A DNA stretch of 64,000 nucleotides, from contig NC_092202.1 of the NCBI RefSeq assembly GCF_043641665.1, forward strand, positions 15,178,036 through 15,242,035, in the 5' to 3' direction. Shown piece after piece: positions 37,513-49,396 of this stretch (positions within the stretch are counted from its first letter, which is position 1; each line of letters begins with the position of its first letter). The stretch is from Enoplosus armatus (taxonomy: Eukaryota; Chordata; Actinopteri; Centrarchiformes; Enoplosidae). The notes beneath the pieces are model-generated. The model was given only the letters and a program-made list of their open reading frames with translations. It was not told the DNA's origin and searched no databases. Position numbers and translations under genes: made by a program.

Positions 37513-38684
37513 ATATATATATATATATATTTGTTGCCCGCGCTTGTCGTACTGCCACAGCTGTCGGAGTGCACATCAAAATAGGGTGCACGCTAGGCTT
37601 AGGCGATACGTTCAAATGTTCCAACAGGCCGCCGTCGGCAACTGCTGACATACTCGCGCAGTAATTGTAATGCCATCGCGACCTTGAGATGTTTCCTCAG
37701 CAATAAGTCGTGAAGACAGGCTGAACAGCTGTCCCAACACTATTTCAATCAGGGGAGACAAGTGAATGAAGTCTTTGTTTATTAAAACGAACAGACGATA
37801 AGAGATGATTAAGTCTTGACAGCGAGTCTTGGGCGCTTAGACTCCACAGGGAGACTAAGCGCCAAAGTCCAGTACACTGATGGTGGTGGCTGATGACTCT
37901 GCTGAGGCTGATTGGGGGGTGGAGGGCAGCGATAACGTAGCGAAGGCAGAGAGAGAGAGAATCAAATTTAAAAAGACGGCATCAAGACGATAGGCTAACA
38001 GCGAAGGTGCGTCGCTAAGCTATTGGGCAGATGACGTGTCAATCGATGGCCCAGACAATGGCGGCAGGAAATGATGGAGGAGCGAATGGGCAGGATGGTA
38101 TGAGAATAAACTACCGCCTCCAATGGTGGAGGTGGAGATAACAGATCTGCCGCTACCAAGTGATTTTTGGTCCAGTTCTCAAATCTGATTTGAATCGACA
38201 TTGCTGCTAAAAACGTCTTCGTCGCCATCGTTTGTGAAAGACAACCGCGGCGCGCATAACATGCCAGTTCCTATTCACGCACACGCTTTGAATCGCGCTT
38301 CAGAGGTGAATTATTTACGGAGTTGAATTCTCAATGTGGCGGACCATTAAATTAGCAAAATTAAAATGACAGCAATCGCCCAAAAAACAAAAAGCCAACC
38401 AGACTCAGCCAATCGCAGATAGCAGGTATATTCGTCCGATCGCCCAGCCCTTGTACACCCAAAGTCAAATGTAGAGCTTGCTGTGTTTGTCTCGGAGTAC
38501 TTGGATCTATTTGGTGTATAGAACTCGCACGCCAGGCTCTCTTCTCAGGTGTACTGATACTCCATCAGCATTCAGCACCAACGAGCTTTCCATTTGGTTT
38601 CTTGTCCCGTTAAAACCTACACTAATAACGCCAGTGGTCTATTAAGACCCCAACCTGGTTCTTCTGTATGCTCCACCTCTACAG

Positions 38685-38774
38685 GCGGCAACGTTCAGAG
38701 TCTCCCTGTGCAGCGTCCTCCGCCTCCCTCCCTCCTCCTCCTGCTGGAAACTGGACTGTCAACAGACAGCGCAG
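38685..38774 (+). other. Candidate orphan internal exon
   Basis: Acceptor ctccacctctacag, donor GCAG/gtacag, 90 bases, open in all three frames; one frame (GNVQSLPVQRPPPPSLLLLL) ends in phase 1, which fits the candidate exon at 42422. Simple CTC-rich composition lowers the weight. Confidence 0.2.
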
Positions 38775-40014
38775 GTACAGCACAGAGTCGGGAACACTTT
38801 GCGTTGTTGTGACAGATTATAACCCTCTGCCACCAGCCACAGGTTAGAGTTCGTCCTCCCCATCAGAGCCACCTGCTCACTGATGGGCTCCAGGCTCAGT
38901 GCCGTTTGAACCTTTCTCTATGTTGTAATTACAGAACGAGCTGTAGTTTAACTGAGCCATTTACATTTACATTGTTAGCGAAGGAAAGAAAAAGTCAGTT
39001 GAAAAAGGAGTGATATTATCAAAGCAAACCAAACAGACCTTCTCGAGGGAAATTCATTTATTTCCCTGTGCCCCACCTCTCCAATAAGCACCTCTCCAAG
39101 AAAGAACATAAAGATATATACGGCAGAACTCCAAGAAACCTGTGAATGTAGTGTTTTTCGCTTGGTCCCTGCATGTCTTAGCTAGGCGTGCCATGGGCTG
39201 TGGTGTTCGAAGAGTCAGAATGAGATGAAGATTGGAAAGAAATGGCTGCATGACTTTCTTGGAAAAGACTCGGAGGACAAGGTCACGTCTTGTGTCATTT
39301 TCTCCCTGCTGGGTCCTAAAGTTAGCAACGTTAGGCTAAAGTTTAACTGACATTTGTGGCTGTATAACATTCCAAGGAATGTAGCAGTGCGTCAACAAAG
39401 GCAGGGACGACGAGTGTTGGAAATTCTGCCGTAAATCGGCTCTGCGAGTGTCCTTAAGGATACATACGGTGTGGTTTTTTGGTGAGTAACGCTGAATGTA
39501 AACAGACACTTTGTTCACAAAGAAAACTGAGCAGGGTGCCTTTAATTTACCTGCCAGTTTGTTTTCTCAGAAGACATTTTAACTGCTCCACCAAAAAGGC
39601 CGCAGTTTGGACGGACGTTTCCCAGACTTTCAGTGCTCGCTGGGCCCGTCTAGTTGTCAATTGTTAATTTTCACATGGTTCTAAAAGCATAAACCCTGCA
39701 GTTACCCTCACATTTCACCTTAATGCCTTTGAAGTCCAGTGCATAATTTTAGACACACTCCCCCACAATCCATCAATATTATCAGTATTATTCCCAGCGA
39801 CCAGTATTTAGTTTATGAGCAAACATAACAGGCAAATGGAGGCACAGTTGTACACTTTGAGAAATGCTGTTTGTCTGTTTAAATTCTTATTTATTCGTGC
39901 CTTGTTGTAAATTCAGCAAATGTACAACATTAAGTTGTTTCTCCCTTTGTGTTAAAAGAAAGAAACAAAACCAAAACACATTGTGTCGGTTTGTCCTGGC
40001 GTGTTGCCGTAGCA

Positions 40015-40150
40015 CTGCAGACGCCCGGACACCGTGCGTCTGGCCGGTGAGCTGCGCATACAGAAACCCATTGACAGCGCGGACGTGGAGATTCAACCCA
40101 GTGATTTCCAAAGAAGAAATTATTCTCAGATGACGGCGCCACTGTCGGCG
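40015..40150 (+). other. Coding-like segment, unidentified
   Basis: Behind a gccgtagcactgcag acceptor-like site one frame reads RPDTVRLAGELRIQKPIDSA, then DVEIQPSDFQRRNYSQM. Codon use is coding-like in the first 30 codons (GTG, CTG, GCG, GAC, GTG, GAG). No clear donor closes it and I do not recognise the protein. Confidence 0.25.
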
Positions 40151-40554
40151 TTGGAAATGAAGCGGGGGGGGGGGGGGGGGTGAAGTGATTAAAGTTGGTT
40201 GTGGAAGCACAGTGACACGAGCAGTACCTGCATTAGAATACACTGATCAGTGTTTCTGCATGTTCCCAATCTGAGTTAGGTGTTAATAAAGGTTCCACTT
40301 AGTGGAAAGACTCAGTTACACACTAACCCTCTTCTTTCTTTCTTCCACTTCACCCCCCCAACAACTTTAAATCCCATCATCTTTCCGGAGGGATTCACGT
40401 CCACCAAATCTAATCCACTGCTCCCCTCATCTAACGCCTTGATCTGTAGCCTCAGGCGGTCGGGCCACCCACGGGTACGCCGTGTTCACAACGCAGCCGG
40501 CTTGTCGGCATTTGACCCAGAAATGTGGACGGCGTGCTCTTCACATAGAAGCTG

Positions 40555-40765
40555 TTCAATACACCAGACAAATCGGGGGGGGCTGCTATCCTGATTGACA
40601 GATCGCAGTGGTAGCAACTTGTTAATAACAAGGAAGCCCCGCCCCCCCCAAAGCATACCCTGCTTTATGGTCTATTTTACTCTAAAACGGGACCATCATT
40701 TATTAAAGGAGCATCGTGCAGTTTTGAAGAAGACTTGAAACTAGCGACTGAGACCATGAACTCTT
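40555..40765 (-). repeat. Dispersed repeat, inverted copy of 55800-56100
   Basis: gctatcctgattgacag, aagccccgcccccc, agcataccctgctttatggtctattttactctaaa and gcatcgtgcagttttgaagaagacttgaaactagcg occur as reverse complement in the lrch4 intron. Confidence 0.8.
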
Positions 40766-41214
40766 GAGGAAAATGTCTGCTGAGGAAATGGTGTCCCAAA
40801 ACTGTCAAAATGTAGTACTGTACTGTGTTGCGTGTCACCTCATCTTTGCATTAGTTTTAACTGGTGACGATAAGTTCCATCTATCCCGTCTGTGGCTGGG
40901 GCCTGTGGTCCTGCCCACACTGAGTGAAAACACACTCAGATCCACAAGTCTGGGCTGCAGTTTCTTTATCAGCAGCTTCCCATTTAACAGCCACCTCCTT
41001 CACCTCTCGCCTGATGAAGCGGGACGGCAGATCTGATATCCATCCGTGTCGGAGCGTGGGGCTTCATACCCATCTTCAATTACATCCCATAAATGTCAGG
41101 CTGCCTCGTCGGCCCCCGCCTCGGTTAGCGCGAGGCCTCACGGGGCCCGCCCGCTCAGACGTGAGGGGAATCGGACTCGCGTCATTTCCATGCACAAGTG
41201 CGGGCGTTCATTAA

Positions 41215-41242
41215 GTGTGTGTGTGTGTGTGTGTGTGTGTGT
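41215..41242. repeat. TG microsatellite
   Basis: Simple TG run. Confidence 0.96.
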
Positions 41243-41389
41243 CTTGCGGAGAAGCGAGGCGATAAGCGGGCAGCAGACGGTCCTCCAAGGCGGCGCGTGA
41301 TAGAGCAATTAAGATGATAGTCAATTAGACCGTGCCGCTAATTGACTCGTGATTAAAGCCAGAGCTGATTAATAAAGCGAAGGCAGCTC

Positions 41390-41423
41390 TCTTCTTCTTC
41401 TTCTTCTTCTTCTTCTTCTTCTT
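41390..41423. repeat. CTT microsatellite
   Basis: About eleven CTT units. Confidence 0.96.
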
Positions 41424-41695
41424 GGGGAGGGGGTGTGATATGGTGGCGATGCACAGAAATAAACAGAGGAGCAGCTGGGCCCTCACAAGCGTTCATGTTC
41501 GGCCGTGAAGCTGCCTTTTTATTTGTTGTTCGTCTCGCGTTCAGCGGCCTGTCGGAGCGAGACAGAGCCTCGCTGTCGCACGGCATACCTTTACCCGTTA
41601 AAGTGCTTCCTCCCCGTTTCTAAGTGTTTCATCATCCTGCGACTGTTAGTTAGTTGTGGTTTCGTTTGTCCAGGTTTCACTATATTGATGCGTAA

Positions 41696-41830
41696 GTAGG
41701 CAAGGCAGCGTTATTTACACAGCACATTTCAAACGGAGGCAACTCAGAAGTGCGTTACACAGGCCAACAAAGAAAAGCAGTAGAATACAGGCGAAACAAT
41801 AAGCAATAAAAACCAGAACAGAATCAACTT
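41696..41830 (-). repeat. Retroelement 3' tail
   Basis: aaggcagcgttatttacacagcacatttcaaacgg... and gtgcgttacacaggccaacaaagaaaagcag match a common fish LINE tail read in antisense. No coding part. Confidence 0.6.
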
Positions 41831-42421
41831 AATGAAATAAAAAAAGGTATGTATTGTGTCAAAACAGAGGTTGAACACGGAAAGTCATCTGCTCACTAGT
41901 TCACCTTTACAGCCTCATTGTGTTTATACTCTATATCTGTCTATATATCTATATCTATCTATATTCTCTTCAAAGTAAAGCTCAGCGGTGGTGACGTTGA
42001 AGTAACGCGACCGCGGTGTAGCTCGTTTGTAGCCTAACGTTAGCTTTGTACTTCTGACGATTCCATTTACGCTTCAAACATCATAAAACTGGTGTTCATT
42101 AGTGGAGATTATCTCGCTGAACAAAATATGTAAGTGTCATAAATTTTTTTCCCCCACTGAGTTCATTTTCTGCAATAATCCAAAATCCCATGGTACAATC
42201 CCATTGGCTCTTTGTGGAGGGAACCAGGGCGACGCTAACTTCCGGGGTTTGCCTACAAAAACACATCATCCCTGCGGCGCTATCAGCTGAATTAAATGTG
42301 TTCGTGGTTTCGTATTTTACAACAATCGTCAACTGAAGAATCACACTTTGCCAAAGGTTAGCTTAGCGTCTTTTATACAAAGCTTTCAAGCCTTTCTTGT
42401 GGTCCTTGTCATGTCTTACAG

Positions 42422-42558
42422 GTCTCACACACCGATCACTCTGGATAACCCACACCCACCAACACGTTTCGGAACTACTTTCTGCATCCTCCATTGGGTT
42501 GACGTCTGTCTCAGAGACACCTGGACAAATCAAAGCATGTCTGCATGAGCCACAAGAG
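42422..42558 (+). other. Candidate orphan internal exon
   Basis: Very good splice signals: cttgtcatgtcttacag acceptor and GAG/gtaagtgagg donor. One frame is open (LTHRSLWITHTHQHVSELLS, then ASSIGLTSVSETPGQ), phase 2 start and phase 0 end, which would join the candidate exon at 47681. Codon bias is weak; protein not recognised. Confidence 0.25.
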
Positions 42559-42964
42559 GTAAGTGAGGAAATTGTTTTGTGTTGTGTTTTTTGGTTGTAA
42601 ATTGGCCAAACCTCTGGACTGTTTGTGTTGGACAAAATGAGAAAGAAACTCCGGAGATAGTTGCACCAGCTCCATCATCCGTCTCCTGGTTCACAGCATG
42701 CGTCCTGTGGTGCGTTCAATGTAAAAAATAAATAAATAAATAAAAATAAATGTTTTTCAGCTCCAGCAGAATGTTTCACCTTTTTGTTGAACAGTGTGAA
42801 ACACTTTGCAACAGCCTTGCAACAGATCTGTTTACTCCTGTTCTGGATGAATGAGTCAGAGGTGAAAAACTGTGTTCCTAACAGACACCAACGCGCCTCG
42901 GATTGGAGCATTTCACACCGTTAATTAAACCGTTACTGTCAACATTGTGATGCGTGGCCAAAGA

Positions 42965-42966
<2 letters not shown>

Positions 42967-43017
<51 letters not shown>
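42967..43017. repeat. CA microsatellite
   Basis: About 25 CA units. Confidence 0.97.
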
Positions 43018-43018
<1 letters not shown>

Positions 43019-43705
43019 CTGCAGTAGAGACTTTCAAACTGGATGTTCAATTTAACACCCTGCCTATTCAGGACATTCTGCTACGCTTTGGCAGCCCTGA
43101 ACGAGACGCAGGTCGCCTCGTTCACTGGTTTCTCTAAAATAAACCTGTATATTCACAGTCCCCACCATGTCCAAAATTGGTCGCCTGTTTCTTTTTTTTT
43201 GTCTGCTGCTGCTGATAACTGCTGCTATTTTACATGCTGTTGAAAGTAGTATCCAGACATTTTTGCCCGTTTCCACACAGTATTGTTTAATGTAGCTGTC
43301 CCTCTCTTTCTGTCCGATTGATCTCTGTGGATTAAGAGTCCTCCACCAGTTTATGATGGACGCTTTAAAAAAAAAAAGAGAAAGAGGAGCTAAATTGATG
43401 CAGCAGAACCGGACACATCATTTTATTTATTCCACATGTTCTTCCTTGTCAAAAGCACAGACTGTAGATAAAGATGGCCGACGCGTCTCCACTTCCTTCC
43501 TTTCCTCCTTCAAAAACGAAGCCAGACTCTCCCCGGATACGGCACACATGCAGAAATGTAAGCATCCAGTCTTTATGCTAAGCTAGGCTAACCACAGACC
43601 GATATTGATCTTCTCATTTAAGCCTTGGAAAGAAAGTGCATGTTGAACTATTCCCTTTAAAGAAGAAAGACACAGCACGGCTTTGAAGTCATTTACACAA
43701 GTCTT

Positions 43706-43711
43706 TTTATT
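43706..43711 (-). promoter_or_regulatory. Poly(A) signal AATAAA
   Basis: AATAAA on the minus strand, 108 bases after the stop codon at 43819, in a typical 3' UTR context. Confidence 0.55.
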
Positions 43712-43818
43712 GTTACCATCTATTTGATGTTTGGAGGTCTAATGAAGCATGTTTAAAAAAAAAAAAAAAAAACCCAGAACACTGTGATACTGTTAAATGC
43801 AGATGCAGCTACGTGGTG

Positions 43819-43968
43819 CTAGCATTGCACTGAGCCAGCAGCCCCCGAGGTTTCCCGTTTCGGGGCCCGCCGGGAGCCGTCGGCCAGGTCGACCAACACC
43901 TGGACGGCCTGGGCCAGCCGACTCAGCCCCTCGTCCTCCACGATGAGTTGGGGGGAACACAAGGAATC
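43819..43968 (-). CDS. Terminal coding exon of an unidentified minus-strand gene
   Basis: The acceptor has a long pyrimidine tract (cttcttcttcccttccccag). The frame reads DSLCSPQLIVEDEGLSRLAQ, then AVQVLVDLADGSRRAPKRET, and stops at TAG 43819-43821 after 49 codons. Third positions are mostly G or C (CTG, GTC, GAC, CGG), unlike the surrounding DNA. An AATAAA follows 108 bases on. The LSRLAQAVQVLVDLA stretch is a likely amphipathic helix. I do not recognise the family. Upstream exons should lie between here and lrch4 (candidate at 46892-46959), or the exon could be an alternative end of a longer gene. Confidence 0.55.
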   Translation of the reverse strand, partial: DSLCSPQLIVEDEGLSRLAQAVQVLVDLADGSRRAPKRETSGAAGSVQC

Positions 43969-44399
43969 CTGGGGAAGGGAAGAAGAAGGAAGGACAAGTA
44001 AGATACAAACACACGTTTTTGGCATGAATTGGATACTTTTCTATACATCGAATATTGGCTCTGTTTCTGGCAATTTGCAGCTTTAATATATTCATTATTT
44101 ATTTTGATTCCTGCCTTTGTGGATTGTCTGTATGCACCCTGCCAACCACTACTGCTTTGCTGGCGTAATACAACCTGGCCCCAGGTTTTCTGTGTGTCAG
44201 TCAGTTTGTGGCAATTTAATGAAATACAACTTATGTACAGGAATATGAACCAATTATATAAGCCAATTAACACAGGTCTTTCAAAAAGACAAGGCCATGC
44301 AGTCAGGCTCGCTGTTTCCCCCTGTTTCTAGTCTTTATGCTAAGCTAAGCTAAACATATTTAAAGCGAGGCTAAGGCTGTATTGGAAACCACCTACTAT

Positions 44400-44820
44400 A
44401 CTAGCAGGGCATACTGATTTGGCCAAAATGTAGCATGTAGCATGCAGCATGCAAACAAAAGCAAAATATACAGTATGTCAAAAACACCCGAATGTCGTAC
44501 TGATTCGGAACAAAATCACCAGTCTGCATCGGACCGCTCTACCTTGCATACTGTGTCCCACAATGCAAAGCGCCGGTGGCGCCATACACTTTTCACCTCA
44601 GCAGTCCACCGGAATCTGCTTCTGAACAAATATGAGGTGAGAAATAAGCCACCCAGTTACCAAATCTTCACTCATATTAGATCTGCAAGGCCTCGTTTAA
44701 AAGTTTGTTCCAACAAGTTGTGGGGGGGGGGGGGGGCATGATACCTGCATGATTATTACTTACCACACATACCACACTGCAAGGTTACTTTTGCACTTCA
44801 GGGATCCGTAGACGGATTAC
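44400..44820 (+). repeat. Dispersed repeat, copy related to 54850-55240
   Basis: Shares ttctgaacaaatatgaggtgagaaataag and atcttcactcatatta with 55180-55235 (ttctgaacaaatttgaggcgggaaataag). Contains a poly-G tract (44720-44735). Confidence 0.6.
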
Positions 44821-45658
44821 ATTGAAATAACACAGTCTATTTTAAAGCCACTACGTGTAGGACTTCCTTACTTTGGCGCCGTCAGGTGGTAGTATCAAGA
44901 ATGGCACCGTGGCACAGAAATCCTATCTGGATTACCACGTGACCCCGCCATCAAGGCCATGGGGGCTCTGGTTTTAACCGTTGCTGGGAATAGTTATTGC
45001 CGGTGACGGAGTCAGATATAATCTTTAATTTTATTTAAAGGTCAACCTGGTGGTGAAAGACTGTTATTATTATAAGACAGCCTCAGTGGCATTCTGTAGC
45101 AAAGCACATCATTTCAATCTCATGTACAGCGGATATCAGAGTCATGCACACACCCTGTCAGATGGCGGCGTGTGTATTGCCTCCAGGCCTGAAATGGAAA
45201 AAGGCCATAAAATCAGGACGCACTTCCACTTTCCTTTGGAACAAGCGACCAGGCGCATCCAAATAAAAACCGAGCACGCACTCACTCACGCCGTACAATA
45301 GTAAAGCTGCACCTCTGATCTGATTTATAATGACGTTTTTCTGTCTCTCAACCCAGGCATTCTGTATGTTGGATAGCTACAGGGCTAGCGTGCCAGGCTA
45401 ACCTGGGTCAGTTTCGGTTTTCCAGATCTGGGCTTTTAAGGGTCTGACGACAGCAGCTCCAGGTAAACTCGGGGGGGGGGGGGGATCCAACACAGTTCTT
45501 TTAAGGAGCAGGTCCTAGTTTCACCTCAGATCGCGTCTGCAAATGATTCGATAGAACCAACTTTAGTCTCTGGCTTCACAGTAAAATGTGATCAACTACA
45601 GCATAATAACAACAGGAAGCGGTCGTCATACAACAGCAATGTCTGATTTATGGATTAA

Positions 45659-45662
<4 letters not shown>

Positions 45663-45690
<28 letters not shown>
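45663..45690. repeat. AT microsatellite
   Basis: Simple AT run. Confidence 0.96.
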
Positions 45691-45693
<3 letters not shown>

Positions 45694-46891
45694 ATCTAAC
45701 AGCTATAACTGTGGCTAAGAAGACTACACTACTCAGCTTTAAAGACAGAACTAAAGTTATTCGCCAAATATTGGTTCAACCAACGATTTTCGGCTGGTTT
45801 CACGCCTGTATGACAAAAGAAAATGTGACATGAACACGGGCGCTTTGAAATTCAACATGATGTAACAGGAACATTCAATTGCAGGGTAGCAGCATGCATG
45901 GCGGCCTGCCACAGTGTCTTTTATGATAGTACCACCGGGGGGGCGACGTAATCAGACATTTTCAAACTCTGCCCGCAGTGGCTTTAATGAAATCCTTAAA
46001 GTCGAGATCCGTATGGCGCCGTATTTCCAAGTGAAACAGGATAGTTAGGCGGCACGTAACGTCGGGACAATATGATTTTGAACGTTGAAAAGTGGGCGTG
46101 TCCTAACTGACGTACCAGGCTGTTGCTAGCTAGCTAACTAATGAATCTTAGCTCCTTACTGTTAAGAGTTGAAGATTGATTGACGGGTGGATGTCATGAT
46201 GTTATTGTATTGGTTCAAGCTTACGTAAGCACACGTCATATTTTATTTTACAGGAAGAAAGCGTGATTGGATTTTTTTGGAATATATTGTTGGATAGGTG
46301 CACAGTATGAGGAGATGTGATCTTAAAAGGAAATTTTAACTCAGAGTTCATGATGATGATGATGACACTATTTTGTAATATGTACCCATGAATTGCCAAA
46401 ATGTGGTTCATTCAGACACACTTGCAACACTGAATAATTGAACTGGTTCTTCAATTATGTCAGTTCTGAAGCTGTGAGATGTGGTTGAAAGCTCCAGGGG
46501 AAAAAAAAAAGCAAGTAGTAGTCGAGGTGGTCAAACTAGTTGTTAAGACTTAATATTACCACAAACGAACGAAGTGTTTCTGGGTCTCTGGGAGTGTAAG
46601 GAAGCTGCCATGTAATGTCTGCAGTGTGCATTTTCATTTTACAGTCAGATGCCCCCCCCCCTTTACTTGATGAACCGGTGAACCTTTTTAAAGTCTGACT
46701 ATACGCGTGAAATATAGCTAATCCCGAGCTCACAGCTCCAGTGACGTGTGAGCAGCAGGGCAGGCTGAAGTGATGCAGAGAGGGGAAATCAGAAAGGCAA
46801 CAGCAGTTATTTATGGAGTCTCTCCTCCTTGTGAACGGTGCCCCCCACCCCCCCCCCCCCCCCCCTCCTGACCTCGGCTCGACACACTCAC

Positions 46892-46959
46892 CTGCTCCAA
46901 ACACGGCCCAGCTGGACATTTTGTGACGGTAAACCTGCCATTTGGAAAGCACACAGGAG
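46892..46959 (-). other. Candidate minus-strand exon upstream of 43968
   Basis: Acceptor taacctcttcaaaag, excellent donor GAGCAG/gtgagtg, 68 bases. In phase 2-0 it reads PVCFPNGRFTVTKCPAGPCL, then EQ, and joins in frame to DSLC at 43968. All three frames are open, so the frame is not proven. Confidence 0.3.
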
Positions 46960-47680
46960 CTTTTGAAGAGGTTAAAAGCACGGGGGGGGGGGGGGTCACA
47001 TCAGGATACCTGCACGCCTGCCCACTATTTTAGCACATTTTGTTAGTTTGAATGCGTTGTGAAAGCGACCCAAGCTAGTGTGCCTTTAGTCACATTTTGT
47101 CAACCCTGTCCAACTCCACCAATTACTGCTGAATGTTTTGTATGTAAAAGATACGTCTGGTGTTCATCTAGATGTTTCTTATTGTCAACAAATCCCAAAT
47201 CATTTCTTGTCCTGATGCAGAGTGTGAATGTGCGCTGCGAGTAGCCTCTCTGTTTGGACATGAAACATACTTTACCAAACGTAATGACAGAAGACGGTTT
47301 AAAATGAATGAGGCCAAGCTACATAAAGGAAGCGTTTTCCAAACTGTGTTTTGTCCGGTTTTAGAAGGACGAGGACTCAGCTCCCCACAGAAAGAGCCGT
47401 GTCCAACAAAGGACACTGTAGTTTCTATCGAACGGGAAATAGTGCTTTTGTTGGGGGGACTATTTTCATTAGCAGATGAATCCACATTTGGTGCGTATGT
47501 CTGGCAGCAGGACCCTGTTGGTCGATACATTGGGCGTTTGTTCGGCTCTGCCCGTGAGGTTTGTTGACAAGAAGAAAAATCTAGAACATCACCTGACTTA
47601 TCCTTTAATGAAAATCAATTGGAGCATCTAACCTGTCTTGACGTGCTGACACAGTAACAATGAGTCCTTTTCATACTTAG

Positions 47681-47747
47681 GTCACAACTCAGCAGACTCC
47701 ATCCTCTGAAGACCACGAGAGGCAGTCGAAAGCTCCATACGAAGCCA
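47681..47747 (+). other. Candidate orphan internal exon
   Basis: Acceptor ccttttcatacttag and donor A/gtaagt. Open frame VTTQQTPSSEDHERQSKAPY, then EA, phase 0 start. Hydrophilic, unrecognised. Confidence 0.25.
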
Positions 47748-49357
47748 GTAAGTGGGCCGTGAGTTCACTGCTTTTGTCACAATAGGCAGCCGCAGATACC
47801 CTGATGTCACTCAAAGTTCCAGGCCGATTAAGCAAAGGCACGGCAGCAGGCGCGCAGACAAACAGCACATGATCAAAGTTTGGGTTTTTTAATAATTTCT
47901 TTACAGCGGGAGGAAAAAGAACTTTACATATAGATTTATATAAACTCAAAAATGATTCTTAATAATACAAGGGTATCATATAAATATACAAAAAGGTATT
48001 TCTGTTCCACTAACATATTTAAGAATATAGCTTGGTCTAAGCCAGTGAATGGATTTTCTGTGTGTTGCTTATCCAGTTTCATTTATAAAATATACATTTG
48101 AATCGACTCAGTATAAATTTCATCTGAACAGCAGGTTAATAGAAAAACTTCAGACATGAAAAGGGAGGATTTTACAGTGGACATTCTGACCCCGAGACGG
48201 CAGCAGAGGTGTGGACAGTGAAATGGACGGTGGACAAAAATAACCAGTGTTCTGCACACCTTGTTAAATAAGTAAATCAAGTTATAAAACTAAACTGGCC
48301 CCAAACTAAACGTGTTAATGTGAAATTCAATAAATTAAGAAGACGTGAAATTAATAATCATGAATACATTGTGTAAAATATATAGATGAAAAATAATTTA
48401 ATGAACAACAGAACATTTGATATTTAGGTTTTGTTGTTATAATTTCTTAGAGTTCATCTACTTTTTCACGGTAGAAGTGGATCTCAAAAGTCTGGGTTTA
48501 ATGATTTGACATTTTTTTCAAGTGATTGAGCTGTTGTCACTGCCTGCTCACCTTTCAGCCAATCACATGCCCCCCTGCCTCTGAAGCAACTAGTGCTCCC
48601 ACATTTAGCCAGTTAGCCTCTGTTAGCTAGAGCAACATATCATGAAATAAAAATTTGCCATTGTGGAATAATGAGTTTAGTTTAAATAATTTATCCAATT
48701 ATTGAATTAAGGGTTCATTTCTATATATTTTACACAGTGTATTGATTTGGGGCTCCATGTTTTAAGAGGATCAGTCCTGCGCAAACTACTCAAGACTTAA
48801 GTTAAACACAACAGTTTGCTGATAAGGGGAAATATCTGTTCACCTCTGATGTTAGGATGTTGCTCTCTTATCACAGTTACAGAAGAAAGCCTAACAAGAT
48901 ATTTCAGGTTATTTATTCATTTGGTTTTCCCTATGAACAAGTTACATTGGCCACCTGTTTGTAGTCCATTGATTTGAGTTTCAGTAGGTTTTAGTGTCCC
49001 ACAACAATTTAAATGTTGTTTCAGAGGCCTTGATAAGAGCATAAACAATAAATGATGGGAATTTTAGGGCTTTAGCAGCAGAATCCCAAAAATCTCACTA
49101 TTGATATCAGCTTCCAAACGTAGTCATAAGCATTATAATCAGATTCCGATCTGTGTTCAGTTGCGGACGTTGACCTTCTGCGAGCAAGAAGCCAGACACA
49201 GCGTGAGGTAGAAACAGCAGAGGCCGTTTGATGCCCTGTTAAATGCGGAGCCTATAGACGATCAATGGTTTACCAATCCAATGAAGGAGAAAACTTTTTT
49301 TAAAAATCAATGTTATTTTAAGTCTGAATAATTGAATATTGATTACATCTAATTTAC

Positions 49358-49360
<3 letters not shown>

Positions 49361-49393
<33 letters not shown>
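49361..49393. repeat. TG microsatellite
   Basis: Simple TG run. Confidence 0.96.

Positions 49394-49396
<3 letters not shown>

Larger units (their letters stand above)
37513..43696. other. Intergenic with candidate exons and repeats
   Basis: Besides the entries below: poly-G at 40164-40180, and 41250-41400, a unique, ATTA-rich segment between two microsatellites. 37840-38450 is unassigned. Confidence 0.4.

Noticed and set aside
47172..47567. 131-codon plus-strand frame
   Set aside because: No family recognised, both strands are open, codon use is mixed, and the text resembles an interspersed fish repeat; not called as a gene.
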